Source of the DNA: Hyphomonas sp.
Lineage (GTDB): Bacteria; Pseudomonadota; Alphaproteobacteria; Caulobacterales; Hyphomonadaceae
Direction of reading: 5' to 3'
Length of the DNA stretch: 61,875 bases
Assembly: GCA_002700305.1 (NCBI GenBank)
Contig: PACZ01000037.1
Location: forward strand, 1 to 61,875
The notes under the pieces are model-generated. The model worked only from the letters and a program-made list of their open reading frames with translations, was not told the origin of the DNA and made no database searches. The position numbers and the translations under genes are program-made. This document shows, one piece after another, positions 1-7,713 of the stretch. Every line of letters begins with the position of its first letter. Within the stretch, counting starts at the first letter, position 1.

Positions 1-506
1 AAACCGGCACGCAACACCCCTGTCCAGTCACCCGAAACTGGCCCCGAAAATACTCCGTACAGGGATGTTTATCGTTGGTAAACTCAAGGTACCGACGGGC
101 GGTTTCAAAGACAAGTGCATCTTTTTCCCGAGAGCCGTGATTGGCGTGTTGACTCTTTCCACAGTACCCTTGTGAGGCGAAAAAAACCTATATGGCTCAA
201 TGGTTTTTTGCTTCCTGCAAAGCATGTATTTTTTTTGAAGTGAGCTTTTGCGCACTAAAGTTCACTTTTGTTCTGTCAACACGTATTGCTTGATATAGGC
301 TGTGAAATTCGCATCAAAAACAGGAAATATTTTGGAACGGTTTCAGACCTTCGCGTGAGTGCGCATTCGTGCGGGGGAGGCAGGGGCGAGGCCTGCAAAA
401 TTGCATTTCTGTAGGTTGTTCGATCATATCTGTGACACTCAATCGGGCAGTTGCTGGCCATGAATTGGGCGCACGGAAATTTAAGACCAAACGCAAATCC
501 CGGGCA
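1..506 (-). promoter_or_regulatory. Non-coding left end, probably upstream region of dnaA
   Basis: No convincing gene lies here; the short open frames have no ribosome site or family signature. In Caulobacter the order enoyl-CoA hydratase, rpsT, dnaA is kept on one strand, so dnaA probably starts left of the window and this is its upstream DNA (inference). The stretch from about 180 to 340 is strikingly AT-rich for this genome. It holds an inverted repeat AAAAAACC (181-188) / GGTTTTTT (202-209). A GANTC site (151-155), the target of the CcrM methylase, abuts CTTTCCACA (155-163), one mismatch from the DnaA-box pattern TTWTNCACA. Both are compatible with a cell-cycle controlled promoter, but no transcription start can be fixed. 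Confidence 0.35.
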
Positions 507-540
507 AGAAAAAACCCGCCGGGCGAGGCGCCGGGCGGGT
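507..540 (-). terminator. Rho-independent terminator of rpsT
   Basis: A 27-base hairpin (514-540) has arms ACCCGCC/GGCGGGT and GGCG/CGCC with one G-G mismatch and a 3-base loop. Read on the minus strand it is followed by a run of six T. It lies about 50 bases after the rpsT stop. Confidence 0.85.
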
Positions 541-587
541 CTTGTTTCTTGCCGGTGGTCCGGCCCGAATTTGTAGAGCGTCTGGCC

Positions 588-851
588 TTAGGCCATCGAC
601 TTCACACGGGCAGCCAGGCGCGAGACTTTGCGCGCAGAGGTGTTCTTGTGCATGACGCCTTTGGTGACGGCACGCATCAGCTCAGGCTGGGCAGCCTTGA
701 GCGCATCCGCGGCAGCGGTCTTGTCGCCCGAGGCAATGGCTTCTTCGACCTGACGGACGAATGTGCGCACGCGCGAACGCCGGGCCTTGTTGACCTCGGT
801 GCGCCGCTCGATCTTGCGGACCATTTTCTTGGCGGAACGGGTATTAGCCAT
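588..851 (-). CDS. rpsT: 30S ribosomal protein S20
   Basis: Primary 16S rRNA-binding protein of the small ribosomal subunit. The 87-residue product has the usual S20 length and is extremely rich in Lys, Arg and Ala. It begins MANTRSAKK and keeps the family pattern of basic helices, including the [20 protein letters not shown] segment near the C-terminus that contacts rRNA. It lies downstream of an enoyl-CoA hydratase gene on the same strand with about 125 bases between them, and a strong hairpin terminator follows, so it can be its own transcription unit. The arrangement matches Caulobacter, where dnaA comes next. Start and product are secure. Confidence 0.97.
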   Translation of the reverse strand: MANTRSAKKMVRKIERRTEVNKARRSRVRTFVRQVEEAIASGDKTAAADALKAAQPELMRAVTKGVMHKNTSARKVSRLAARVKSMA

Positions 852-977
852 ATCAAACTCCTGTTGCCCGAGGGGCGACCCTCAGGCTGAAGGCGCGGAG
901 ATACATAAAGGCCGGTTTGGCGTCAACCGGAGAGTCCCGTCTGAAGCGGGAAAAATGCACCTGCCTGCCTGCTTGTC

Positions 978-1760
978 CTATTTATCGCGGAAGTGCGCCG
1001 AGCGTTTCTCTATATAGGCCTCCATGCCCTCTTTCTGGTCGGCGGTCGAAAAGAGGGACTGGAACAGGCGCCGCTCGAACTGGATGCCCTGCGAGAGCGG
1101 GGTCTCATAGGCATAGTTGACGGCTTCCTTGGTCATCATCGCCCCGGCCATGGGCATGGAGGCAATGGTGCGGGCGAGGCTGCGGGTCTCGTCCATCAGG
1201 TCCTCGGCTTTCACCACGCGGCTGACCAGGCCGAAGCGTTCGGCTTCGGCCGCGTCCATCAGGCGGCCGGTGAGGCAGAGTTCCATCGTCTTCGACTTGC
1301 CGATCGCGCGGGCGAGGCGCTGGGTGCCGCCGGCGCCGGGCATTACGCCGAGGCGCACTTCCGGCTGGCCGAATTTCGCATTGTCGGCCGCCAGGATGAT
1401 GTCGCACATCAGGGCCAGCTCACAGCCCCCACCGACGGCATAGCCCGCCACGGCGGCGATGATCGGCTTACGCAGGCGGGCCGTCCGCTCCCAGTTCCGG
1501 GAGATGAAGTCCTCATAATAGGACTCCGGATAGGTCTTGTCCTTGATTTCCTTGATGTCGGCGCCGCCGGAAAAGGCCTTTTTGGAGCCGGTCAGGATGA
1601 CACAGCCGACCTTGTCTTCCTTGTCGCAGCGGTCGAGCGCGCTGGTCAGGTCGTTCATCATGGCTTCGGACAGCGCGTTCAGCGCCTCCGGGCGGTTCAT
1701 CTGGATCACGGCAACGCCGGTATCCTCGTCAAACTCGGTCAGCAGGGTCTCGTAGGGCAT
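978..1760 (-). CDS. Enoyl-CoA hydratase (crotonase family)
   Basis: Hydrates trans-2-enoyl-CoA to 3-hydroxyacyl-CoA in fatty-acid beta-oxidation; cytosolic, usually a hexamer. The 260-residue length is typical. Both acid residues of true hydratases are present: Glu114 in GGGCELALMCD and Glu134 in GQPEVRLG, followed by MPGAGGTQRL. The oxyanion-hole segments AFSGGADIKE (about 62-71) and AVAGYAVGGG are intact. This separates it from the second crotonase at 52876, which lacks the second acid. AAAGGA lies about ten bases before the ATG. It precedes rpsT on the same strand, a synteny kept in Caulobacterales, and is divergent from the ABC1 kinase gene. The physiological chain length cannot be read from sequence. 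Confidence 0.9.
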   Translation of the reverse strand: MPYETLLTEFDEDTGVAVIQMNRPEALNALSEAMMNDLTSALDRCDKEDKVGCVILTGSKKAFSGGADIKEIKDKTYPESYYEDFISRNWERTARLRKPIIAAVAGYAVGGGCELALMCDIILAADNAKFGQPEVRLGVMPGAGGTQRLARAIGKSKTMELCLTGRLMDAAEAERFGLVSRVVKAEDLMDETRSLARTIASMPMAGAMMTKEAVNYAYETPLSQGIQFERRLFQSLFSTADQKEGMEAYIEKRSAHFRDK

Positions 1761-2046
1761 TGGAAAGGGTATCCTTTCTGTGGCCGCGCGCTGCCTGCCG
1801 GGCAGCGCAAGGGCCCAATATGAGGGGGTCTTGGTTAAGAAGGGATTGGCAGGGCCGGGCGTACCGGCGGGTACCTCTTGTGGTTAACCTGGCATTACGG
1901 GCCGGTCATGAATTCGAGGCGGGCGCTATAACGCCGCCGGATGGGCTTGTCACCCCATGGAGTCAGAAAGTGATTTCCGCCTGTATTCTGGCCTGCGGCG
2001 GCGCAAACCCTGTGCCAGTCTCGTGCGTACACTCTATATGAGAGAC

Positions 2047-3411
2047 ATGAGCGACACATCCGACCCGACACAAGATCCCGAACGCAACCGCCTCGCCGGG
2101 CGCCTCAGCCGGACTGCAAGGGTCGGCGCGAACCTGTCCGGTGCGGGGCTGACCTTCGCGGCGCAGAGCCTGTTTGGCGGCGATCAGGGCGATGAGAAGA
2201 TCGCCAAGGCGCTGGCGGCGGCCCTCGGCAAGTCAAAAGGCCCGCTGATGAAGGTGGCGCAGATGCTGTCCACCGTGCCGGACCTGTTGCCCGAGAAATA
2301 CGCCGCCGAGTTCGCGCAGCTGCAGGCCGAGGCTCCGGCCATGGGCTGGCCTTTCGTGCGCCGGCGCATGCGGGCAGAGCTGGGCGGAGACTGGCAGGGC
2401 CGGTTCGCGGACTTCGGACATGAGGCCTCTCACGCCGCCTCCCTCGGCCAGGTCCATGCTGCGACGCTGCATGACGGCCGCAAGGTCGCCTGCAAGCTGC
2501 AATATCCGGACATGGCGAGCGCCGTGGAATCCGATGTCGGCCAGCTGAAGACGGTGCTCGGCCTCTTCAAGCGGATGGACGGCTCGATCGACCCCACCGC
2601 CATGGTGGAGGAGATCACCGACCGCCTGCGCGAGGAACTCGATTATGCCCGCGAGGCAAAACATATGGCACTCTATGCGCGCATGCTGGCGGACAAGGAG
2701 TTCGTTCAGGTGCCGGAGCCGGTGGAGCAGCTTTCCACGCCGCGCCTCCTGACCATGACCTGGCTGACCGGCCAGCGCCTCACCGCCTTCGAGGACGCGC
2801 CTCAGGAGACGCGCAACCATATCGCTGAAATGCTGTTCTGGACCTGGTGGGGTCCGATGAACACCTATGCCGTGATCCATGGCGATCCGCACCTCGGCAA
2901 TTACCAGGTCACCGGGGAGGGGACGGGCCTCAACCTGCTCGACTTCGGCTGTATCCGCATTTTCCCGCCGGTCTTCGTGGAAGGCGTGGTCGATCTCTAT
3001 CGCGCCCTCCAGAAGGACGATTTCGACGCCACCTATGCGGCCTATGAGAAATGGGGCTTTGACGGCCTGTCGAAAGATCTCGTCGAAGTGCTGAACATCT
3101 GGGCGCGCTTCATCTATGGCCCGTTGCTGGACGACCGCGTGCGCAGCGTCGCGGACGGGGTGACCGCGGGCGAGTATGGCCGCAAGGAAGCCTTCGCCGT
3201 GCGCAAGCTGCTGAAGGAAAAGGGCCCGGTGAAGATTCCGCGCGAATTCGTCTTCATGGACCGCGCCGCCATCGGCCTCGGTGCCGCTTACCTGCGTCTC
3301 GGGGCGGAGCTGAACTATTGCCGCCTGTTCGAGGAAAGCCTTGAGGGCTTCTCGGTGGAGGCAGTCTCAAAAAGACAGGCCGACGCGCTGGCAGCGGTCG
3401 GCCTGAACTGA
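2047..3411 (+). CDS. ABC1/AarF/UbiB family atypical kinase
   Basis: Member of the ABC1 (UbiB/ADCK) protein-kinase-like family, whose members bind ATP and support ubiquinone or other isoprenoid lipid metabolism; the substrate is unknown. In the 454-residue product the family helix KVAQMLSTVPDLLPE (from residue 69) carries the KxxQ motif, an Ala-rich nucleotide loop (SHAASLGQVH, 128-137) replaces the Gly-rich loop, Lys150 sits in CKLQYP, HGDPHLGN is at 278-285 and DFG at 299-301. The frame is open upstream to 1957, but that part lacks family similarity; the start chosen gives MSDTSDPTQ. An in-frame ATG nine bases earlier (2038) is the alternative. No membrane anchor is visible, unlike canonical UbiB. 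The P450 gene converges on it. Confidence 0.85.
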   Translation: MSDTSDPTQDPERNRLAGRLSRTARVGANLSGAGLTFAAQSLFGGDQGDEKIAKALAAALGKSKGPLMKVAQMLSTVPDLLPEKYAAEFAQLQAEAPAMGWPFVRRRMRAELGGDWQGRFADFGHEASHAASLGQVHAATLHDGRKVACKLQYPDMASAVESDVGQLKTVLGLFKRMDGSIDPTAMVEEITDRLREELDYAREAKHMALYARMLADKEFVQVPEPVEQLSTPRLLTMTWLTGQRLTAFEDAPQETRNHIAEMLFWTWWGPMNTYAVIHGDPHLGNYQVTGEGTGLNLLDFGCIRIFPPVFVEGVVDLYRALQKDDFDATYAAYEKWGFDGLSKDLVEVLNIWARFIYGPLLDDRVRSVADGVTAGEYGRKEAFAVRKLLKEKGPVKIPREFVFMDRAAIGLGAAYLRLGAELNYCRLFEESLEGFSVEAVSKRQADALAAVGLN

Positions 3412-3430
3412 AGCGTGTGGGGCGAGGGCC

Positions 3431-4705
3431 TTAGTTCATCTTGAACTTGATCGGGATCGACTTCGGCCCGCTCACAAAGTTTGCCTGGACCCGCGTCGGT
3501 TTGCCGTTCAGCTCGACAGACTGGAGGCGCGGCAGCAGCTCTTCCCACAGGATACGCATTTCCATCCGGCCGAGGTGCTGGCCGAGACAGACATGGGCGC
3601 CATAGCCGAAGGCGACATGCTTGTTCGGAGACCGGTCGATCTTGAAGCTGTAAGGATCGTCGAACACGTCCTCGTCGCGGTTGCCGGACGGATAGGCCAG
3701 GAACAGCCAGTCATTCTTCTTGATCTGCTTGCCGGCAACTTCCGTGTCTGCCGTGGCGGTGCGCATGAAATGCTTCACCGGGGTTTCCCAGCGGATGGAT
3801 TCTTCCACCATGGACGGGATCAGCGAGAGGTCGTCCTTCAGCTTGCGGAACTGGTCCTGGTTCTCGGCAAGGGCCCAGAGCGCGCCGCCGGTCGTGTTGG
3901 ACGTCGTGTCATGCCCGGCCGTTGCGGCGATGATATAATAAGACATGGCTTCGAGGTGGCCGAGCGGCTTGCCATAGACTTCGCCATTGGCGATCACGCT
4001 GGCGAGGTCTTCGCGCGGATTCTTGCGGCGGTCCTCGGTCATCTCGACGAAATAGGTGAAGAAGTCTGCGACCGTGGCCTGGATGTTGGCGAGGCCGGTG
4101 TCGGAGTCGGTGACTTCGGCGCCCGAGCGGTTCACTTCCGGATCCTGCGCGCCGAACAATTCCTGTGTCAGCTTCAGCATGCGCGGCTCGTCAATCTCCG
4201 GCACGCCCAGCACTTCCATGATGACGTGCAGCGGATAGAGGAAGGCCACGTCGCGGGCGAAGTCGCACTCGGTGCCCTTGTCGGCCATCTTGTCGATGAA
4301 GCCGCGGGCGATCTCGCGGATGCGGTCTTCCAGCTTGCGGAGGTTCTGCGGCATGAACCAGGCCTGCGTCAGGCGGCGGTACTGCATGTGGTCCGGATTA
4401 TCCATCTGGACGAGGGAGCGCAGCAGGTTGGGCGAGCCGCCCATCATCTCACGGACTTTCTTGTCGGTCTCGATATTGGTCAGCGTCGCGGAACGGTCTT
4501 CATTATGGAAGAGGTCGTTCTGCTTCTCGATGGCCTGGATGTCGGCATGTTTGCTGACCACCCAGAACGGATCGAAGCCTTCGATTTCGGCGACATCCAG
4601 CGGCGCGTTCTTGCGCAGCCAGGCAAAGGCTTCGTGCGAACGGTCCCAGTCGGCATAGGCCTTGGGATCGACAACGGCTTCGGCGATATTGGCGGGTATG
4701 GTCAT
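3431..4705 (-). CDS. Cytochrome P450 monooxygenase
   Basis: Soluble bacterial P450 of 424 residues that would insert one oxygen atom into an organic substrate, with electrons from a ferredoxin-type partner. The I-helix oxygen-activating motif is AGHDTT (263-268), the K-helix ExxR is Glu302-Arg305, and the heme loop FGYGAHVCLG (366-375) gives Cys373 as thiolate ligand. There is no N-terminal membrane anchor. The general type resembles the terpene/steroid hydroxylases of soil and marine bacteria, but the substrate is unknown. It is transcribed divergently from a TetR gene that is followed by rubredoxin. The shared 95-base gap contains a palindrome, so the TetR protein probably controls both sides (inference). 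No ferredoxin or ferredoxin reductase gene is nearby. Confidence 0.93.
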   Translation of the reverse strand: MTIPANIAEAVVDPKAYADWDRSHEAFAWLRKNAPLDVAEIEGFDPFWVVSKHADIQAIEKQNDLFHNEDRSATLTNIETDKKVREMMGGSPNLLRSLVQMDNPDHMQYRRLTQAWFMPQNLRKLEDRIREIARGFIDKMADKGTECDFARDVAFLYPLHVIMEVLGVPEIDEPRMLKLTQELFGAQDPEVNRSGAEVTDSDTGLANIQATVADFFTYFVEMTEDRRKNPREDLASVIANGEVYGKPLGHLEAMSYYIIAATAGHDTTSNTTGGALWALAENQDQFRKLKDDLSLIPSMVEESIRWETPVKHFMRTATADTEVAGKQIKKNDWLFLAYPSGNRDEDVFDDPYSFKIDRSPNKHVAFGYGAHVCLGQHLGRMEMRILWEELLPRLQSVELNGKPTRVQANFVSGPKSIPIKFKMN

Positions 4706-4755
4706 GCGTTCCTCCGGTGCGGGAGCGATTGGCGGCCCCCGGTCAAGAGGCGGTT

Positions 4756-4771
4756 TAGCATATACTTGCTA
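4756..4771. promoter_or_regulatory. Candidate TetR operator between P450 and tetR
   Basis: The palindrome TAGCA-TATACT-TGCTA (arms 5, spacer 6) lies 50 bases from the P450 start and 30 bases from the tetR start. Its spacer TATACT could also serve as a -10 hexamer for tetR. The position fits an operator for the adjacent regulator; binding is inferred. Confidence 0.45.
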
Positions 4772-4800
4772 TACGGCCAACAAATATGTTAGGCAGACTC

Positions 4801-5457
4801 ATGTCGGATACGAAGACAGCCCCCACCACAGATTCAACCGCGTCCGCCAATGCGGGGCGGATGACCCAGGCCGAGCGGCGTGAGCGGTCCGAGCAGGAAT
4901 TGCTCGAAGCCACCATGCGCGTCGTCTCCGAGAAGGGGGTGGCCGCGGCGACGTTCGATGCCATCGGCAAGGAGGCGGGCTATTCCCGCGGTCTCGTCAC
5001 CCAGCGCTTCGGGTCCAAGGACGGGCTGATCCGCAGCCTCATCGCTGCGCTTCACGACTGGCAGCGCGAGGCGCTGGCGGCGGCCCATGTAGAACGGATG
5101 GACGGCCTCACGGCCCTCTGCGCCTTTGTCGAGCTGCACTGCCAGGCGTTGGACGGGCGGGAAGAGGACAAGGCCTATTACATGCTACTGGCGGCGGCGG
5201 TGGCCGACCGGCTGGAAACCCGCGCGGCCTTTGCCGAGTCGCACGAGCTGGAACGTGTGCTGATCCGGAAGATCATCGAGCGCGGACAAGCCGAGGGCAG
5301 TATCCGCAGGGATGCCGATGCCGACGCGACCGCGCTGATGGCCGGCTGCGCGCTGATCGGCATCCGCATCCAGAACATGATTGATCCGGATACGGAGATC
5401 GCGCCCGTCCGGGATGCGCTGGTCCAGTCGCTGCGTGCGCGGCTGGCACCGGTCTGA
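4801..5457 (+). CDS. TetR/AcrR family transcriptional regulator
   Basis: DNA-binding regulator of 218 residues with an N-terminal TetR helix-turn-helix (about residues 47-75, including FDAIGKEAGYSRGLVTQRF) and a variable C-terminal ligand-binding and dimer domain. An in-frame ATG at 4786 exists, but the ATG chosen has AGGCAG a few bases upstream and removes a five-residue tail. The first 25 residues are polar and probably disordered. It is divergent from the P450 gene, and rubredoxin follows 13 bases after its stop, so the two are probably co-transcribed. The likely role is ligand-responsive repression of the P450 and of its own operon (inference from layout and from the palindrome in the gap). 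Confidence 0.9.
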   Translation: MSDTKTAPTTDSTASANAGRMTQAERRERSEQELLEATMRVVSEKGVAAATFDAIGKEAGYSRGLVTQRFGSKDGLIRSLIAALHDWQREALAAAHVERMDGLTALCAFVELHCQALDGREEDKAYYMLLAAAVADRLETRAAFAESHELERVLIRKIIERGQAEGSIRRDADADATALMAGCALIGIRIQNMIDPDTEIAPVRDALVQSLRARLAPV

Positions 5458-5470
5458 GGAGGAAGAAGCA

Positions 5471-5650
5471 ATGAGCGACGCGCCCTACAAGGTCTGGCAG
5501 TGCCGTACCTGCGGCTACATCTATGAAGAAGAGCACGGGGATCCGGGCGAGGGGCTGGCGGCCGGAACGCGTTGGGCCGACATTCCGGACGACTGGGTCT
5601 GCCCGCTGTGCGGCACGCCGAAATCCGACTTCGACATGATCGAGCTTTAG
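5471..5650 (+). CDS. Rubredoxin
   Basis: One-iron electron carrier of 59 residues. Both CxxC knuckles are present (Cys11/Cys14 in CRTCGYIY and Cys44/Cys47 in CPLCG), with the conserved WADIPDDWVCP stretch between them. Rubredoxins pass electrons to membrane alkane hydroxylases or to oxygen-detoxifying enzymes. Here the only oxygenase nearby is the divergent P450, which makes an electron-donor role possible but unproven. A strong ribosome site (GAGGAGGAA) overlaps the end of the tetR frame and fixes the start. It is probably a two-gene operon with tetR. Confidence 0.95.
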   Translation: MSDAPYKVWQCRTCGYIYEEEHGDPGEGLAAGTRWADIPDDWVCPLCGTPKSDFDMIEL

Positions 5651-5745
5651 GCGGGCTTGAGCGGACCTGGGTCTAAGGTTCGAATTATTTTTCAGGTTGA
5701 AAGGAAAGACGCGAAAATCATCCCAAAAAACAAGCGATAGGAGAA

Positions 5746-5767
5746 ATAGTTAATTTGTGTTAACTAT
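5746..5767. promoter_or_regulatory. Perfect 8-6-8 palindrome upstream of exported protein gene
   Basis: ATAGTTAA-TTTGTG-TTAACTAT is a perfect inverted repeat with 8-base arms in an unusually AT-rich 100-base gap. It ends 27 bases before the next ATG. The size and symmetry suit a dimeric repressor or activator site. No cognate regulator is obvious. Confidence 0.5.
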
Positions 5768-5794
5768 ATCGAATAAGAAATGAGGGAGGAAATA

Positions 5795-6283
5795 ATGCGT
5801 TTGATCCAATCACTGAGAATCTCCGGCGTGGCGCTCACCGTCGTGCTGGCCGGCTGTATCACCAGCGCGACCGCGCAGGAGCCGGCAGCTGAAGCCGCTC
5901 CGGCCGATGACGGATATCCGCTGGTCAGCGGCGACTTCTGGGAAATCACTGGCGTCGACATCAAGCCCGGCGGCGGCCTTTACTATGCCAACCATCTGGC
6001 AGACCGCTGGCGCGCCTCGCAGGAGTTCGCCAAGTCGCAGGGTTGGATCAAGGACTATATGGTCTTCGGCAATTACTATAACCGGGCTGGCGAGCCGGAC
6101 CTTTATCTCGTGACCATCATGGAGAAGATCCCGAGCGGTCCGGAATCCGAAGCGCAATATGATGCCTTCCGGGAATGGGCCGAGGCCACGACCGAACAGC
6201 TTGCCTCGGAAAATGCCGACCGGGCAGAATTCCGGGAAATCACCGGCACCAGCCTGCTGCAGGAACTGAACTTCCGCGAATAG
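5795..6283 (+). CDS. Exported protein of unknown function
   Basis: Small exported protein of 162 residues. The N-terminal signal region ends in VLAGCITSATAQEP, which can be read either as a lipobox (LAGC) or as a signal-peptidase I site after ATA. The mature part is hydrophilic and rich in aromatic residues (GGGLYYANHLADRW, YMVFGNYYN); the YLVTIMEK segment suggests a small alpha/beta fold, but I do not recognise the family. AGGGAGGA six bases before the ATG fixes the start and rules out the ATG at 5780. It seems to be a single-gene unit with a palindromic operator-like site upstream and a hairpin downstream. Confidence 0.75.
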   Translation: MRLIQSLRISGVALTVVLAGCITSATAQEPAAEAAPADDGYPLVSGDFWEITGVDIKPGGGLYYANHLADRWRASQEFAKSQGWIKDYMVFGNYYNRAGEPDLYLVTIMEKIPSGPESEAQYDAFREWAEATTEQLASENADRAEFREITGTSLLQELNFRE

Positions 6284-6302
6284 GGCCCCTGAACAATTTC
6301 AG

Positions 6303-6328
6303 AAGCCGCCGGTTCGCGCCGGCGGTTT
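6303..6328 (+). terminator. Hairpin terminator after exported protein gene
   Basis: AAGCCGCCGG/CCGGCGGTTT forms a 10-pair stem with one G-U pair and a 6-base loop, 20 bases after the preceding stop. The T tract is short (TTT), so termination may be only partial. Confidence 0.6.
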
Positions 6329-6431
6329 CCGCTTGTCAGGCGCAATTGTGTTCCGGGAATGCTTGATCCGCCCGGCCGGGAGTTCTACGGATTCCGGACT
6401 TCTTGGCCTTCAGCAGGGACGGGCGACACAA

Positions 6432-7082
6432 TTGACCAGGCTTCGCTCGATGATCTGGACGGCGGTTTTTGTGGCCGTCGCCTATCAGTTCCTGGTCATC
6501 GTGCCGGCCATTCTGGTCAGCAGCCTGATGCCGGGCATCTCGCTCATCACCCTCGCAGGCCTCGCCAATGTGCTGACCGTGATGGTGATCTATGCCTATC
6601 TGAACATGCGCGGTGTGGCCTGGGAAGTGGCGGAACCGGGCGATATGAACCTGGTCGTCGTTGGTATCGCAGCGGCAGCCGCCATGGTGACCGTGGCCCT
6701 GACGACCTTCCTCTCAGGCCTGCTGGCGGCGGTGTTCGGATCGCAGGGTTTGAGTGTCAGCGAGAGCTTCGTCAGCCAGTTGCATGCCGCGTCTCGCGCC
6801 GAACTCCTGTTCACCATCGTGCTCGTCGCGCCTTTTGCGGAAGAATTCATCTATCGCGGCTTGTTCATGGGTGTGCTGCTGGAACGGGGCTGGACGCCGC
6901 TGAACGCTTCGGGCCTGGCGGCGGTGATCTTTGCGCTCCAACATTTCCAGTATGGCTGGATCGGCATTCTGATGGTGCTGGTCTATGGTCTCGTGCTCGG
7001 CCTGTTGCGCGTGGCCAGCGGCGGGCTGTTCCTGCCGATCATGGCGCACTTGTTCATCAATCTTATCTCCCTGGCGGTGTAG
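6432..7082 (+). CDS. CPBP-family (CAAX-type) intramembrane metalloprotease
   Basis: Polytopic membrane protein of the CPBP/Abi family, whose members cut proteins within the membrane or handle peptides. The motif order fits: EEFIYRG (the diglutamate of motif 1), then FALQHFQYG with the metal-binding His, then a C-terminal AHLFIN. Five to seven hydrophobic segments are visible. The start is uncertain. The frame is open from 6333, and the first good ATG (6450, MIWTAVF) has no ribosome site. A TTG at 6432 follows AGGGACGGG and is preferred. Neighbours give no clear clue to a substrate; a thioesterase gene follows about 70 bases later on the same strand. Confidence 0.85.
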   Translation: MTRLRSMIWTAVFVAVAYQFLVIVPAILVSSLMPGISLITLAGLANVLTVMVIYAYLNMRGVAWEVAEPGDMNLVVVGIAAAAAMVTVALTTFLSGLLAAVFGSQGLSVSESFVSQLHAASRAELLFTIVLVAPFAEEFIYRGLFMGVLLERGWTPLNASGLAAVIFALQHFQYGWIGILMVLVYGLVLGLLRVASGGLFLPIMAHLFINLISLAV

Positions 7083-7153
7083 CCGGCCCTGTCTCGGGGC
7101 CATGCGCGGGGAGAGGGCTGGCAAATCGCGCCGGACAGCGCTAAGCGGGCGCC

Positions 7154-7627
7154 ATGACTGACGATCTTTCACGCAACCAGACATTCGACCTGCCGGAAGG
7201 CTACCAGATGCTGCCCTGGCACCGGGGCTTCGGCCGCCAGGTCGGCCCGCTGTTCGAGAAGCGCGACGAGACGGGCCTGACCCGCGCCTTCCGCGTCGAG
7301 GAGCACCACACCAACGGCATGATGAACGCCCATGGCGGCATGCTCATGACCTTTGCCGACATGGCCTGGGGCGCGGCGGTGGAGAAGGACGACGACACCT
7401 GGTGGGTGACCGTCCGTCTGATGTGCGACTTCCTCTCCGGCGCCAGCATGGGCAGCTTCGTCGAAGGCAAGGGCCATGTGATCGGCCGGCAGGACGATGT
7501 CTTCACGGTCGAGGGCAAGATCTGGGCAGGCGACAAGCTGCTGATGCGGGGCACGGGCATTTTCAAGGTGATCGAGCGCCGGGACGGGCAGCAGAAACCG
7601 TTCACGCGTCAGACCGAAGGCGCCTGA
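7154..7627 (+). CDS. PaaI-like hotdog-fold thioesterase
   Basis: Acyl-CoA thioesterase-type protein of 157 residues. The hotdog-fold signature HGGMLMTFADMAWG (about residues 56-69) carries the conserved HGG and the helix with the catalytic Asp. A second conserved strand region, CDFLSGASMGSFVEG, follows. Such proteins hydrolyse small or aromatic acyl-CoA esters, usually as tetramers; the substrate is unknown. The ribosome site is weak. The his promoter begins only about ten bases after the stop, so this gene may also read into the his leader. Confidence 0.85.
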   Translation: MTDDLSRNQTFDLPEGYQMLPWHRGFGRQVGPLFEKRDETGLTRAFRVEEHHTNGMMNAHGGMLMTFADMAWGAAVEKDDDTWWVTVRLMCDFLSGASMGSFVEGKGHVIGRQDDVFTVEGKIWAGDKLLMRGTGIFKVIERRDGQQKPFTRQTEGA

Positions 7628-7635
7628 GCTTTCGG

Positions 7636-7664
7636 TTGACTTTGCCGGGCCGCCCTCGTATCGG
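7636..7664 (+). promoter_or_regulatory. Putative promoter of the his operon
   Basis: TTGACT (7636-7641) and TATCGG (7659-7664) are spaced by 17 bases. Transcription from here would begin just before the leader-peptide ATG. The -10 is a poor match, so this is a prediction. Confidence 0.4.
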
Positions 7665-7674
7665 CCTTTTCGTA

Positions 7675-7713
7675 ATGAACACAGCACTGCACCACCATCA
7701 TCACCATTCGTGA
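7675..7713 (+). CDS. hisL: Histidine operon leader peptide
   Basis: A 12-codon open frame encodes Met-Asn-Thr-Ala-Leu-(His)6-Ser and then TGA. Six consecutive histidine codons, mixing CAC and CAT, sit directly upstream of hisS-hisZ-hisG. This is the hallmark of a ribosome-mediated attenuator: the ribosome would pause on these codons when charged tRNA-His is scarce. The enteric hisL peptide has a comparable His run (known). GC-rich alternative hairpins start immediately after the stop codon. No strong Shine-Dalgarno sequence precedes the ATG, so translation may be leaderless or weak. The mixed codons and position argue against a cloning tag. Confidence 0.8.
   Translation: MNTALHHHHHHS

Noticed and set aside
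369..1823. Long open frames opposite rpsT and enoyl-CoA hydratase
   Set aside because: They are antisense shadows of clear genes in a GC-rich genome and lack ribosome sites and family signatures.
3377..3404. AGGCCGAC/GTCGGCCT hairpin as terminator of the ABC1 kinase gene
   Set aside because: It lies inside the coding sequence before the stop and has no T run.
3575..4792. 405-codon open frame opposite the P450 gene
   Set aside because: The composition is that of an antisense shadow; the P450 on the other strand has every diagnostic motif.
5679..5688. GGTTCGAATT resembling a tRNA T-loop
   Set aside because: No acceptor stem, anticodon arm or D-arm can be built around it.
7690..7710. Six His codons read as a cloning-vector His tag
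   Set aside because: Mixed CAC/CAT codons, a complete 12-codon frame and the position before hisS make a natural leader peptide far more likely; no vector sequence is nearby.
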